The notes beneath the pieces are model-generated. The model worked only from the letters and a program-made list of their open reading frames with translations. It searched no databases and was not told where the DNA came from. The position numbers and the translations under genes are program-made. Of a DNA stretch of 64,000 nucleotides, positions 1-15,100 are shown in pieces. The DNA lies in the NCBI GenBank assembly GCA_037176705.1, contig CM073887.1, positions 24,803,501-24,867,500 on the forward strand, written 5' to 3'. Origin of the DNA: Molossus alvarezi. Taxonomy: Eukaryota; Chordata; Mammalia; Chiroptera; Molossidae. Positions within the stretch are counted from its first letter, which is position 1. Each line of letters opens with the position of its first letter.

Positions 1-75
1 TATGTGCACACATGTTTTATTCTTTTTTTATTGGTGACTTAAATGCTATTTTAAATACTTTTTTTCTCTTTATAG

Positions 76-148
76 GTTTGGTGCTGATATGCAGATGATT
101 AATTTCACAACTGGTGAATTCCAGCTCACTGAAGCTTGCCCTTACCGG
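76..148 (+). CDS. TMEM131L: TMEM131L coding exon 1 of window (lumenal)
   Basis: The acceptor ..tttatag ends at 75 and the donor gtagga starts at 149. The first base completes a codon from the upstream exon; the exon then reads 24 codons starting [15 protein letters not shown] and ends at a codon boundary (CPYR). It lies in the lumenal/extracellular portion. The end phase agrees only with an exon 2 start at 4669. Confidence 0.8.
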
Positions 149-3100
149 GTAGGATGTTATCTTTAATCCCCACCCCCCCCAAAAAAAGAATGCTTATATA
201 CTAGACACGTAGCATGCGGGCCTCGCTGACTTATGTTTCAAGTGTCTCTCTGTAATATACGTGGCTCTTATTTTGATATATTAAGAGTATACAGCAGATT
301 TTTCCAATTAATGAATGCAGCAGGAGCCCGTGGTTCCTATTAGCCTGTAAATCAGGTTAATTTGATGATTTAGATTCATGTGCGTGAAGAAATAACAATG
401 GAATCAAGCCTATGTAGAAAACCATAAAATCTGAGACTCCAGAATTTATAACTCTCTTAAGATTCCTTGGCCCCGTCATTCTTTTTAGGGCAAGATAAAA
501 GACAAATACATTTAAAAAGGATCTTCTTTTACTGAACTGGCTTCATGTTTTTCACAAATCACCTGGAGTCAGTGGTAGCCACCTCGTCTATGACCAAGGA
601 TGACTCTGAAATTCTCAGGCCTGGGCCCTCAAGAGGTCTCGCGTGAATACTTCCGGGTGGGAATAAACATGTCACATGGGGAGGATGCTGTCGGGCCGGG
701 GACTTGGCCGCCTTGTTCTCAGTTTTCACTCTGGTTCTGTGGCTCTTTGTATACAACTATAGTTCTAATACACACACCTGTTTAACTGCCGTGGGTATTT
801 CCTTCTTTCTCTTCACTTAACTCTCTAAAGAGATGCTGTTAGCTCTAGATTCACTTGAATCATAGAAAGAGGGAGACAGGATATCTTCCAACTAAGTTCA
901 AATAAAACCAGTCAAAGCATGTTTTTAAGTGGATTTTTAATGGAGACTTATTTTCCGTAGGAAACACGGTAACGGCAGATGTTCCTGTCTCTTTGTAAGT
1001 GGTCTAGGCAGCGTGGTCTTGTTAATTAGTCCAAATACTAAGAACTAGTTTGCCCCACTAGTATTGAATCACATGTAATTTGAAATTCCCCAAATGATGC
1101 CAGTTCCTTTCATGTAGAAATATCCTATTCTGATTTGAACAAATGGTGTAAGTCACTGGAGAAAAAGTTTTCTAGTCTCTCTCTGAAGATTTCCCCACCC
1201 CAAATATACACCTTTTGTGATCAAGGAAATTATTGCCATTGTGAATTTCTTACATTGACAAAAAGAATAGTCAGTGTTCATGCCTTTGAGACACTTAAAA
1301 AATTAACTTAAAATTCTTATTAGAACTCTTTGTCATGTACAGAAAGGGGCCTATATCTTAATTGTGTGGGTTCGCTGTTGGAGATGTAACTTCTTTGGTT
1401 AGGAGTAGTGGAATGGGACATGCAAAGTTCTGAATCCAGGTTCTTCCATGTTCTTGCTTCGTGATCCTGGGAAAACCATTTAACCTCTCTAAGCCTCATC
1501 TTTCTCACTCATAATAATATTTAAAGAGTCAATAAGGTTTATGGAATGCTCAGCATTTTATATAGCTTACTACATTCCAGCGCCTGGTATATAAAGAACC
1601 GTTTAATAAATGGCGCTGTTATTATTATAGTTTTAATACTAAAAATCAGCAGCTTTTTATTTAATATTCATATTGTATGTATAAGGCAGAGTTTCTCCCT
1701 TCATGAAGTTTATAATTCTAATGAAAATGAATCAAATACTATCATCATTTCTTCTTTCAGAAAGCCTGGGAAATGCTAGCAACAGTTGCAGGATAAGGCA
1801 AATTTAAAAATTAGAAATACAGAAAAGAGAAATATTACCATTAAGATTATGTGATTATAGCTCTAAGGAATCAATTAATTGTTTTTCAATGGTTTTTAGT
1901 GAGAAGGAGCTATCAAAAACAAACAAAAAGCCATGAAAAGAGGGAAAATGATAAAGAAGAAAATCTTGAATATTAAATTTAGACCACAAGATTTAGCAAA
2001 AGATAGAAATCTGAGAATAAAGATGGATGTGACTAAACGAAGACCTTTGTCCTGAGTGGAGAGAGTAAATGTAATAAAGATGGTTTCTATGCAAACTTGA
2101 ATTCAATATTAAGGAGAATTTGGGGCTGTGAGGCAGTGGATGGGTGGTTTGGTGAGGTCCCTATAGGGTTCAAGTAGAGGCTGTTGGGTCTGCTTTCTAA
2201 GTGATGTTTTCCACTCAAAGATCTTTGCATAGTAGGCTTCTAGCCCCAACTCCCATGCAAGCCAGGGAGCAAATCCGGTTCCAGCATCCCTGTGGGTTGT
2301 TCTGCAGCCTCTGCCTAGACTTCTCGGCTGGGGCTTGGGAATGGTTGATTGGTGTGAACTCTTCGGATAAACAAGTTTGATAGGCTGAGTCGGGTGGTCA
2401 CATCTGGAAATTAAAAGAAAAGCAGTCCAGTGTATACTCTAAGATGGACGGAACGAGGACGGAGGCTCGTGTTAGGGATTGCTGATTGCTCTTACGGCAT
2501 TTGCAGGGTCTGCGTTCCGAGGGACCCAGGTTTGGCAGCCTCTGCTTCCAGCTGCAGCCACTGGAAATGAAAAGGGTCGGTGTCGTTTTCACGCCAGCTG
2601 ACTACGGAAACGTTACCTCACTCATTCTAATCCGGTAGGTTGTCCCTGTCCTGGAGTCGGTTTCTTTCTCACGGACTCGTCTGTCTGAATTTTCTCTCTC
2701 AAGAGTACGTGGTCTCTTCAGCTAAGAGCTGACGTTTACATCTTAGTCAGGCCTCCAGGGACAAGACGGTGTTGCATGGTAGCAAGAGGTGGTGGCTAAG
2801 AAGAGAGGCGGCCTGAGGCTCCACACTGAATCCCTGCCTCAGTTTCCTCCCTTGTGCAGTAGGAAATGCGGGCCCATCTATCCAAGAGGCACAATATAGT
2901 TCACTCAGCATCTGATCTGAGGGTGGAACACACGCACAAATGCACACACACAGCACACATACATACATGTATTTACCTCCCTGTCATAGCTCAGAAAAGT
3001 AACTGAAACCCTGTGGTATACATTTTCATTCCACAGTGTTGGGCTGGACACCACTCTCGTTGCCGTCTGTCTTGCTTATGGAATTCTCTGTAGCCCTAAA

Positions 3101-6100
3101 GGACAATGGAAAAGTACTTAGTTGAGCCCATTGGCTCTTTTTCACGTTTTTCTTTTCCTTTAAACAAGTGTTATATTGCTAGCTGATTTAAGCAGCAGCT
3201 AAATGTTTTTCATTCTTAAATTTTTTTTTCATCTAGAGGTAGTGTTTTTTGAGTCTTTCAAAAATTTACAGTAGATATGATCTGTGTTGAAGCTCTCTGC
3301 ATCGGCAAGAAGTCTAACAAATTTAATTGTTAATAAGTGACATTTTAGTTATTTTTTCTAAAGCTTTGCTAGTATCAGATCAGCTGGTAACAACTTTCAT
3401 ATTCTGGAATCCCTTTAGTGCATTGTATGAGTTTGTTCTGCAAGTGAACACTGCTGAAAAGAAACAACTGAAAGTTCGTTTAAGCATTTTAACCAAGACC
3501 CCAAATGCTCTGATGACGACGTGTTTCATTTTAAGCCCATTCTCTGAAGAACTGAGGTTGTAGGAAATATAGATATAAGCTTTACCTCATCCCATGTTAA
3601 ACTATCCTAGGCTCAAAAAGAAAGCCTGAATTTATTTTTGGTGGTCCCTATTTTGATGTACAATATTTTTCTGTGAACAATCACCTAATATCACTTAAAG
3701 GCTTTTAATTTAACCCTCACCGAGGATATTTTTCCATTGATTTTTTTTTTTTTTTTAGATAGAGTGGGAGGGAAGAAGGGAGAGAGACAGAGAGAAAATG
3801 ATGTGAGAGAGACACATTGATTGGTTGCCTCCCAAACCAGCCCCAAGCAGGCAGGGCTGGGGATCGAACCTGCAACCCAGGCACATGCCCTTGATCCAGA
3901 ATCAAACCCGAGATCCTTTGGTCTGTGAGCTGACACTCTAACCACTGAGCCAAACCAGCCAGGGCTCACTTAAAGGCTTTTAAGTAGCAAATAATGGTTT
4001 TTAATCATTTAGTAAAGATAGATGCGAAGATACCTGTGCATTTTGCATAATTAGAAATGAATTCTATCTCTGCTTCTGTAGTGTTTACATTAATGATGAC
4101 TGGCTTTCCATCCAGTCTACATCATTTAAACACCATTTTCACTTTGCTTTTTCATCCTAGGAATCTTGATTTCAGTTAATGAAAAGGCAAAAGCTAGTCT
4201 GAATTACTATTTGACTAATAAGAACTTGAGTAGATATATGTTATTTGTGGGATGATATTTTAAATCTTTCTTTCAGAATAAACAGTAGGATTTTACTTCT
4301 AGAATTATTAATAAGACAGAATTTCTTATAGTCACAATTACTGTGAAAACTCCTTAATTCACTGTGTAGAATCAGTTTTTATGAATTTGTCTGTAAGTGT
4401 TAGTGTTTCTCTGTGTCCCCCCCGCCCCCAATTTATTTCTTCAGTTTTTTTCTCCCCTCTTGGAGGTCTGATCACCTCCCTGGTGGCTGGTTATTAGAAA
4501 CGCAAGGGTTTACGTTCCTGGGCCTTGGGCCAAGTGATCATCAGTACTCAGTCCCTCTCCTTGCCGCGTTCACCTTGCTGTGACCACTCTGTGCTTGGCA
4601 GGAGGTGCCATACTATGTAAATTAATCTTTTTTTTTTTCAAAACACTAAAACTATTTTTGCTAACTAGGAATATTTAAGTTCCAGTGCATGGTACCTGGT
4701 GACTACTGTAATACCTGTTACTTGTATCTCCTTTCACGGAAGGAATAACTTGTCTGTTATCGACATGATCGCCGTGGAAGGATTTGGAGCTCGAGAGTTG
4801 CTGAAAGTGGGTGGCCGACTTCCCGGTGCCGGAGGCTCGCTGCGATTCAAGGTGCCCGAGTCCTCGCTGATGGACTGCCAGCGACGTGAGTTCCTGCGTG
4901 GGGCGGGCTGGTGCTGAAGCCAGGGCCAAAGAATTCATAAGGAGCTTCTTTTACAATGTTTACAGTAAATTCATAGTATCAGTGCCAATAATTAAGTCAG
5001 GCAAACATCTGGGCCTGAATGGACTGGTATCACTCAATTAGAACAATAGCCAAGTTAAATAAAATAGATACAGAGGGGAAAATGGCTAAATTACCAGCAT
5101 AGTGTCAGATATTTAAGATAAATAGTATGAGTCTTGTTAATTTGATCATCAGTGACCTAACCTAGAAAACCAGAAATGATGGAGAGAAGACTAAAGGTGT
5201 GCTACCCAATGGAGCTTTTTGTAATAAGGGAAATGTCCTGTCTGTGTCATCCAGTACAGTAGCCACTGACACATGCGGCTGATGAGCACTTAAAATACAG
5301 CTAGTGTGACTAAGAAAATCAAGTTTTAAAATTTTACTTTTTTTTTTTTTTTTGCATTTATCTTCAGATAGAGCTGGAGAGAGAGAGGGAGGAAGAGAGA
5401 GAGAGAAACATAGATGTGAGAGAGACACATTGACTGGCTGCCACCCACATGACCCCAACCGGGGCTGGGGACAAACTGCAGCCGAGGTACAAGCCCTCTT
5501 AGTGTGAACCGAACCTGGAACTCTCTGATCCGTGGGCCAAAGCGCCAACCGCTGAGCCAAACTGGCCAGGGCAAGTTTTACATTTTTAAAATGTACTTTA
5601 AATTTAAGTAGCTTTGTGTGTCTACTGGCTACTGTTTCTCAGACAATGAGATTTATAAATTTACTTAAATGTTTCATTAACATTTTCTAAATTATGTATG
5701 TATTTAAATTAAATGTTTTTAAACTTATATTAGTTTCAGGAACTTTCTCAGGAACTAAAACAAAAACCAATCAAGAGATATAAAGTGTTTCTAGTAAATT
5801 CTTGTTTTTCTATTATCATTTTTTTTTTTTTTTTTTATCCTCACCCGAGGACATTTTTCGATATTTTGTTCAGATAGAGTGAGAGGGAGAGAGAGAGAGA
5901 GAAACATCGACGTGAAAGGGACACATCGAGTGGCTGCCACCCACGCGACCCAATCAGGGCCGGGGACAAACTGCAACCAAGGTACATGCCCTTAGCGGGA
6001 ACCAAACCTGGGTCTCTCCGGACCGCAGGCCGACGCTCTAACCGCTGAGCCAAACCGGCCAGGGCTCTATTATCATTTTTAATTTCAGGAACACACTGAA

Positions 6101-9100
6101 CGCATTTTAGTGTAACAATATGTTACCTATGGAGAAAGCTGGTTGGTGAAACTTTTGGATAATTTGTAGCACTGGTTTTACTGCCCAACTGGAATTTTTT
6201 GAATTTAGAAAACTATGCTCAATGAACACTGACTTTGAAAAGATTTACTAGTCATTTTGCATTAAAAATTCTTCATCATTTTTTTCACTCGTTATTCATT
6301 CAAAGTTGACATTGACAGATAGAATTAAAGAGTAATATAACAACTATAGAATCAGATAAAATATAGGTTAGATTGTGAATTATAAATTTATAGGAATATT
6401 TTTAAAAATATGTTTTTGTTGATTTTTAGAGAGAGAGGAAGGGAGGGGACACTGATGTGAGAGAGAAACATTGATTGGTTGCCTCCACGCATGCCCTGAG
6501 GAACCCAAAACCTGGTTATGTGCCTGGACTGGGAATTAAACCAGCGACCTTTCGGTGCACAGGATGACACTCAGCCAAATGAGTCATACCAGCCAGGGCT
6601 ATAGGAATGTTTTTAAATTGAAAGGATGTTTACTTTTTTAAACATAAAATGTGCTCTCATTTATTTGCAAGGTTTTAATTACTTACTTCAAGCTCTTAAT
6701 GTAGTGGGCCTCTGAACTGTGTCTCTAGTAGCTGTGAGGGCTTTGCATAGCTGCACACTACACCCTCTTCCCTGGTCCTTGTTCAGTGTGAGTGCGTGAG
6801 GGTGTCAGGGCAAAGGGTGCCTGGGGCCAATGGTAAATCCAAATGATTTGGCTTCTGAGAAGAATAAGCTTTTAACCTTAACCTTTAATGAGTAAAATAA
6901 GAAAACAAAAGAGATTTTCATTACTTTTGGTACCTAGGCAGATTGTTTAAGAAAAAATCTTTACTGATTAAGCATTTTTATTGTATTACGGTCATAAAAC
7001 AAAATCTGTAACTGTTCCCGAAGTTAGGTAGATGAGATGCTTTGAGCTACACTGAACTTTTTTTTTTTTACATTTTAATAACATGCACATGGTTTGTTGA
7101 TTCAATACATTATTTTAAATCAGTTTTGCAGTTCATATATACTAAATATCACTTTTCATTCTCACTAGAACTGAAAGACAGCAAGCAAATTTTATCTATT
7201 ACAAGGAACTTTAAAGTTGAGAATATCGGACCACTTCCTATAACGGTGACATCTCTGAAAATTAATGGGTATAATTGCCAAGGTTATGGATTCGAAGTAC
7301 TCGACTGTCATCAGTTTTCCCTGCACCCAAACACATCGCGAGATATCAGCATTGTGTAAGCATAGAGCTTTAACCTCACTTAAGTGTTGTGATGCTTTTA
7401 ATGTCAAGTGGTGGCGAAGGGGGGAGAAAGCATTTTTTCCTTGCTAACACATCTTAGGTTATTTTTATGTAAGTACTTACCTTGTACAAGTAAGACTTGT
7501 TGATGATTATGTTTTGTGCCTCAAATTAAAGCTCCTGAAGATGAATCTTTTGTCCCCAGGTTTACTCCAGACTTTACCTCTTCCTGGGTCATTCGTGAGC
7601 TGACCCTGGTCACTGCAGCTGACCTAGAGTTTCGCTTCACTCTCAATGTGACCCTCCCTCATCACCTGTTGCCTTTGTGTGCAGACGTGGTTCCAGGACC
7701 CAGCTGGGAGGAGTCGTTTTGGAGGCTCACTGTTGTCTTTGTCGGGTAAATGACCCCTTCTCCACAGCTCTCTCACTGAATAGAGAAGCCACCCAGGGGA
7801 GTCGCATGAGCGTGCGTGTTGCCTAGATGAGGTCGAAGCACATGCGTTGAGTGGAGGTTTCTGTTACTCTGAGAACTGTGATGTACATGAAGTAGAGAAA
7901 GGAGCAAATGGAAAGCTTTAAGATGATAGTAAATGAACTGTGAGAGCTTCATAGGACCTAGAAGTGTAATAGGCGATTGTGTGCTATGTATGTTCATTGG
8001 CGGTCGTGGTGGAAGATAGAAGTCACTCTTACTCGTTCAGTGGCAATGGGCATTTGAGATGAGAAGACCAGAACGATCCTTTTAGAGTGGTTGTATCCTG
8101 GAAACATTTTTTTAAATTGAATGGAAATGTCAGACTTACCAATACGCACATTTTTTAAAACTTGGGATTTTTTTAAGCTTTAAGAAATGTCAGGAATGGT
8201 GATGTCGTACATCTTATGGAATTTTAATACCCTAACTTGAGACATTACCTATCAGCAGTTCACTGCTGTTCTGTAATAGACCTAGTGTCTTTCATGCCTG
8301 TCAGAGCCACGCATTGATGAACCTCGTTGCTTTCTTTCTCAGTTTGTCCCTGTTGGGTGTGATTTTAATAGCCTTCCAACAAGCACAGTACATTCTTATG
8401 GAGTTCATGAAAACAAGACACAGGCAAAATGCTAGCTCTCCTTCACAGCAAAGCAGCAGTCCGATGGATGTTATCAGCTCCCATTCGCACAAGTAAGAAT
8501 TCTTGTGGTGTGTGTGCGGCGGGGGGGTGTCTGGCCTTTGATATCACTCAGTTCTGATTTTATTTTGACATAATATAAATTTTGATTCCACCTTCTTTTT
8601 GTAAAATTTCCTTTGTCCTTTCGTGACAGCTGTAACACTTCTTTTATTGTAAGACAGACTCCCCGTAGGACTTAGTTTATTGAACTCGGGAGTTTTAGAA
8701 GCAAGGTAGAACTCAGTACCCGTAGGACCGCTTGCTACCCGTTTCTCGTGAACTTAGAAACAAAGCAGAAGAGTTTCATGCTGTGTGGCTTTATGGGAAA
8801 TGTTTTTTTCTCTTCAATTCAGAAGCAATTGCAAGAACTATCTCGATACCTACGGCCCCTCCGATAAAGGCAGAGGGAAGAGCTGCCTTCCGGTCAACAC
8901 GGCGCAAAGCAGGATCCAGAATGCTGCGAAGCGGAGCCCAGCCACCTACGGCCATTCTCAGAAGAAGCACAAGTGCTCAGTCTATTACAGCAAACACAAA
9001 CCCAGCCCAGCGGTCGCCAGCAGCGCCGGCGTGGCCGCCGAGGACAAGCAGCCTGCAGCTCTGGGCAGCTCGCTGTCTGCCCCGAAAGAGGACGTGTGCA

Positions 9101-12100
9101 CCGACATCGTGGGTGAGAACTGGACAAGCCTCAAATACGCGAGTGGCATAAACATCAACCTGCAAAAGAATTTAACCCTTCCCAAAAACTTACTGAATAA
9201 AGAGGAAAACACACTGAGAAACACAATTGTTGTCAATAACACTTCTTCGGAATGTCATCCGAAGGAGGGAATACAGACATGTATGTTTCCTAAGGAAACG
9301 GACGTTAAAATTTCAGAAAACGTAGCTGAGCTCAAGGAACAAGAGCTCGGTCCTCTGAAGACCTCTAAGAAACTACCTGAAAATCATTTGCCGAGAAACT
9401 CACCTCAGTACCAGTCAGACTTGCCAGACATTTCCAGGAAAAATCACGGTAATCTTTACATCCTCCTTGATGATTTTCTCTCCGGTGTGTCTCCAGTCTA
9501 GTTTAAATGGAATTTGTTCTCACTCGTGAGTTGAGTTTTAATTGTGGATGATGGCTTTTTAGTTCACGCGCAAAGTTTTAGCAAAGGTAGAAATGCTAAA
9601 ATATGGTTTCTTAGATGAAAAGTTTAGGACAAGGCACCAAGTTTTTGTGTTATTTATTTATTTTTAATTTTTTTATTTACTGATTTTTAGAGAAAGAGGA
9701 AGGGAGAGAAAAAGAAGCATCGATTTGTTGTTCCACTTGTTTACGCGTTGATTGGTTGATTCTTGTATGTGCCCTGACTGGGGATCAAACCCGCAACCTT
9801 GGTGTATTGGGGTGATGCTCTAATCAACTGAGCTACCTGGCCAGGGCCAGGCACCAAGTTTTTAGAACGTCATGGCTAAGTAGTTCACTTTTTAGTGCAT
9901 GTGTTTAGAAGGATGTGAATATCAGATTATATTGTTGGGAGGATAGGGACACCTTTTCTTAATTTTTATCTTGGCTTCTCTATTTACAAAAGTTAATCAG
10001 CCTATAAGATATTTCTCGGTGAACAGAACCTACCAACTTTCTGTATTTACCAGATGCTACCATCCCATGTTCCTTGTCCCTGGTTCTTTACTAACTGTGT
10101 CCCTTGATTAAAAGAAGACAGATGTCCTCTTCTAGCAAATGCAGATCGTGGAAACGTAAACAACACTAGACTGTAAAGGCTAGTTACATACAGAATAGTC
10201 ACTGAGCTTTAGCGCTCCCTTTGGCCTCTGCCGTAAAAGCCCGTGTTTATTTTTCTTGTCCATTCTGACCATTTTCATATGCACCTTTCTGTTCCTGTTA
10301 GAAGTCAGATTTTTAACTCTTTTAAATCTGGAAATATCAGTTACCTTTTAGTTTATTTGAACTAACTACATAGAAATAGCTTTCTATTTTTCACTCCTTG
10401 GTACGGTGGAGAAGGTACAGAAATAGTATGGGTTGGCTAATTCTAATGAGCTTTATAGATTTAGTAAAAAACCCCAGCTGAATTTTAAATGTTCCATAAA
10501 TGGACATCTCTAGTTTAACGGAATACTGGATTTCTCGGAGTAAAACCTGGTTTCGGCACCTATGTTCTGGGTACACCTTGTTCCTACCTGTGTGTACCTT
10601 TTCCCTGGCAACAGTGCTCATGCGTGAAGTGGACTCACGGTTGCAGGGTCAGCGCGGTCCCCTGTGTCCTCTCCAGCTGGTGTGTGAGTACACCTTCTGG
10701 ACAGTGTCCTCAACCACATCTTTCCATAAAGTCACAGCATGGCTTGTTGGAGGTGTTTGATGGTGGGGCTGCTGGCTGCCTAGTGTTCCATTTCTGCCCA
10801 GACACTGCCGGGCCCAGACAACAGAACTCTTGTGAAGGTGAAATTATGGGCGGATCCAGGGGGCTTTTCTCTTGTTTTGTGTGTCATTTAGGCCTGAGCA
10901 TATGTGACCTGGGCTGACTTCTCACAGACCTAAAATCTGGGCTTGAAGGGACCGCTTCTCCTGTGGTCTGTTGCACCCATGAGATGTCGGGACAAATGTG
11001 CCGGTGAAGTGCAGTGACCGTGGCGCTGCGGAGAGACGGGGGCAGGGACCTTCTGCCGCGTCACTTCCCCGTGGTGAGATGTGCAGGCCAGGACCAGCAC
11101 CGTAGTGCCAGGGTGGGTCACAGGATTCGAATTCATGCTCCAAGAGCCTCCTGTCCGGAACTTGATGGTTAATGCCGAGAGCTGAGCCTAGGTGACCATA
11201 TACTGTAATGACACTTCAGCAGGTGTGAGTCAAGTTACTATGGGCATCCGTAAACATAGGGTTTGCTCACATCATTCCAGATGGCAAACCTGCCCAGAGT
11301 CTTTTCTACCGGTGCAGATAGCTGGTATGTTTATAGTGTTTTAAATGAAAACATATCTCAGCCCTGGCCGGTTTTGCTCAGCGGTTAGAGCATCGGCCTG
11401 CGGTCCAGAGAGACCCGGGTTCGGTTCCCGCTAAGGGCGCGTACCTCAGATGCAGTTTGTCCCCGGCCCTGGTTGGTCATGCGGGTGGCAGCCACTCGAT
11501 GTGTCCCTTTCATGTCGATGTTTCTCTCTTTCTCTCCCTTCCTCTCCCTCCCCCTCTATCTGAACAAAAAATGGAGAAAAAAAAAAAATATCTCTCACTA
11601 CAAGAGGTTTTTTAAAACCGTGTTTTGTGCTGAATCCGCAGCATGTTAAGTGGTATCAGGGTGGTTGTTGATCAGATCAGACACGAGGGATATGAGAATG
11701 AGGGAGCTTTGGCTTCCCATCGCGTCCGTGGGGCAGATCCGAGGTATGCTTCCCCACTGTGCTCCTCTCCAGCGTTCCAGTGAGCAGGGGCTTCCAGGGC
11801 GAGACCTTCATTGACGTGTACTTTGTTCAGTTTTCTTTTCACGTTACTATTCTAGGAAAATACCAATCAGGTGAAAAGTAAATTGCCTGCCATCAAATTA
11901 CAAATTGAACATTTTAAAGAATCAAAAACTTGAAAAATAAGGAAGGACTGAGAAATCTAGGGGAAGAAATTTGTAGTTTGATGGCAGGATTTGGAATTTT
12001 TTAATAATAATAAAGGTTTGGGGTTCTTTTGTCCACTTTTAAAGGAAAACATTGTAATAAACTGGCAGATGGTGAACAGGCGTATAATCTGCAGGGAATC

Positions 12101-15100
12101 CATCCATGATGTGTAAAGAAGGATCAAAAATGATGCCTGGCTGATATGGCTCGGTGGTTGAGCGTCGACCCATGCACCAAAGGTCACCGGTTCAGTTCCT
12201 GGTCAAGGCACATGCCCAGGTTGTGGGCCCGATCTCCAGTGGGGGGCATGCGGGAGGCAGCCAATTAATGTTCTCTCTCATCGATGTTTCCATCTCTCTC
12301 TCCCTCTCCCTTCCTCTCTCTCTAAAATCAATAAAGAAAACAAAATTTAAAAAAAAAAAAAAGAAGGTTCAAAATGAGAAAGCCCTGTATTTAAAAACTT
12401 TCTGAGTTCTCACTTCCAACATCGAGCATTGGTTCTGTGTTAAAAGTATTTTACTTTGTGGAAAGCATGCTGCTGTCTTCATATTAAGATCCCTTCTAGA
12501 ATCTGGAGAAAACAGCCTCGGTCCGGCTGGAGCTTAGCCCACCTGGTGGTCGGAATTCCTGCTGGGAAGGTCCATTCATTCACTTGAACCCAGTGAGCAT
12601 GTCTGCCACATTCGGGCCATTTCCCCCCAAGCGCACGGTTGTTCTTAGAAAAGAGGCTAGTGATTAGACTGCCTTTGGAAGTGGTGTGGGGGGGTGGTCT
12701 GCCTCCTAAGAGGGCCCAAAGAGCCTTTCTTAACCTATCAGAACACCTGAGAATTGGGGCTTCTCCCCCTGGGGCTTCTCTCGGTCCCGAGTGGGACTTG
12801 CTGTGCCAGGACGAAGTGTCCCAAGGCGTATAGCAGGGCGCTGACTGCATGCTCATTGTCGTTATTGCCGCCAAACCCTATTTTCCGAAGAACAGAAACC
12901 GGGTGTCACTCCCTTCCTGCTGGTTTTCTCTGGTCTCCTCCTGAGGGGCCCCTGGTAAAGCGTAAGGAAAATCCCCGACGGCAGTGGAGTCTGCTGACTG
13001 TTCAGGGCTCTGCTTTCACACGCTTGCTTCTTTGGCATCAGCCCATCACCTGGGCAACGGCCACATGTCTCAGCGCGTGTTCCGTGTTCCAGCCTCTTCG
13101 GCCGTCTGACGAGAGGGGGCTTTCTGTGTAACGTAAATGGTCTTTGAAATGCGTCTCTCTTCAAGTGTTTGTAACGATTATTTTTTTTCATTGTGTGATC
13201 AGAATAGCACCGATGTAGAATTAAGGCTAAAGACTAACTGCTGGAGGCCTGAGCACTGGGGAAGAGGAATAGTTAGCTGATGGTTTTATTGCTTCCTGCA
13301 CATGACGTTGTAAAGGGTGATAAACTTTTAAATTTAATAAAACCCTAAGTCTTGAAATTGAACATGTAAGTTTTCACTGAATTAGATGCCTTCAAAATTT
13401 CTGAAATACCAATATTTGCAGAAAATTTTAAAAAAATAGTCTCATTTACTTATAGATACTAATAACTTGAAGCGAATATCTAACAGTTTACTCCAAATAT
13501 ACTCTATGGCTAGATTTGATACCGGAAAGCTTTAAGCAGTTATTTTGTTGAGTTTATTTGCTCCTTGTTCTTTTTAAAAAATTTTTTTTCTTTATTGATT
13601 TTTTTTTTTTTAGAGAGAAAAAGGAGAGGGAGAGATAGAAACATCTATTGGCCGCCTCCCGTATGCCCCCCACTGGGGATCGGGCCCACAACCTGGGCAT
13701 GTGCCCTGACTGGGAATTGAACTGGCAACCTCTTGGTGCATGGGTCAACGCTCAACCACTGAGCCACACTGGTCTGGCCCTTGTTTTCTCTCTCTCTCTC
13801 TTTTTAAAAAATATGTTTTTATTCATTTTTAGAGAGAGAGGAAGGGAAAGAGAAATAGAAACATTGATGTGAGAGAGAACATCAGTTGGCCGCCTGCTGC
13901 CCGCCCCCACTGGGGATTTGGCCCACAACCCATGCATGTGCCCTGACTGGGAATTGAACCCAGACCTCTCAGTCCATGGGACAGTGCTCAATCCACTGAC
14001 CACACGGCTAGGCTGGTGTTTACCCTCTTACTCTGTGAAATAACTGTAAGAAAGTTGTATAATACCTGAAGGAAGCATGCTGGATAGGATGATGTGGATG
14101 GACTCCATTTTTTAAAATGAAATGTACACTCCCAGTATTTCTAAATTCTTGCATATTGTCACGTTAGAATTTCTCAAAGGATTAATGAAGCACTTGCTTT
14201 CAAAAGTCATCTGATTGTTCTGATTCTTGGCGCCATGGGAAGCATTATTAACTTCCTAAGAGTCCCTGCTTTACCACTTTTGGGGGGTAGGTTCGTGTTG
14301 AATATTACATTAGTCTCCTAAGAAACTTTGATGACTAATACTTTTAGTGCTATTCTTGGCTTGAAGAAAACCTCAGGAAACCCATTTTCTCACGAATTAA
14401 GACTCGAGGAAAGTAATGGCACAGTGTTGGAAGAGAATTTCCATATTCTGTTTTCATACTTATGGCTTCCAGAATCCAAAGTGATGCCTTTACGATTTCC
14501 TCTTCTCCTTCGGACGCTCTCTCCCTTGCTCTTGGCTGTTTCCTTCACTCCTTCATAGTGCTGGATACATATTTTCCTCTGTGGATGTCTGACACCTAGT
14601 CTGTGCTGAAGGGGAATCAAAGCTTCCCCAGCATTTTTACAGCAATGTAATATTTATATAGTTTTGTTTTTAACCAAATAAAAGCGTGCTTACCTTATAC
14701 GTGTTATTTTAAAAATGTATGCATCGTGCTTTGAGCAAGAGTTTAACTTGTGGCTTCAGAATTTCAGAATCCGGGGGGATTGGCTACTCCTCTCCTTCTG
14801 TGGGTGAGAAGCTTACGTGGCCCCAGGTCCCACAGCAGGGCCACCCTGGAGCCTCCGCTGGGGTCTGTTCAGGCATTCATTCCCCCTGCAACCCGCTTTG
14901 CTGTGAAATATTGGTCCTGGTCATCTGAATCTTTCTCAGCTTGCAAAGGTATCAGAGAATCTCAGATAAAGCAGAAAAGGAGAGGTTACTGAAATACTTT
15001 GTTTCATGTTGGGACACTGAGGCCAATTAGTGTGGGGTTGAAGTTGATTTGGCTTTTTTTTCTGAAGTAAGTGACAGATGAAGAAATAGACTAAAGGAAG

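Larger units (their letters stand above)
149..4668. other. Intron 1 of window: MIR and one Ves SINE, otherwise unique
   Basis: The 4.5-kb intron contains a MIR (about 1405-1630), a short CA-rich tract (2932-2965) and a Ves SINE (3709-3965). No coding exon or RNA gene is seen in the rest. Confidence 0.6.
4886..7168. other. Intron 2 of window: three Ves SINEs
   Basis: The intron holds Ves SINEs at 5338-5571, 5826-6065 and 6407-6599, all antisense to the gene, plus AT-rich unique sequence in which I see nothing else. Confidence 0.6.

Noticed and set aside
4743..4885. Alternative exon 2 start at 4743 (after aag)
   Set aside because: It would break the phase with exon 1 and lacks a good polypyrimidine tract; the start at 4669 keeps the frame and adds an open conserved stretch.
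5162..6053. 132-, 82- and 70-codon - strand frames
   Set aside because: They are translations of Ves SINEs; the same peptide pattern (MAQRLE..., FSLSLS...) recurs at each SINE across the window.
11361..11440. tRNA-like sequence with A and B box similarity
   Set aside because: It is the head of a Ves SINE with tail and target duplications, not a functional tRNA gene; the same holds for the other SINE heads.
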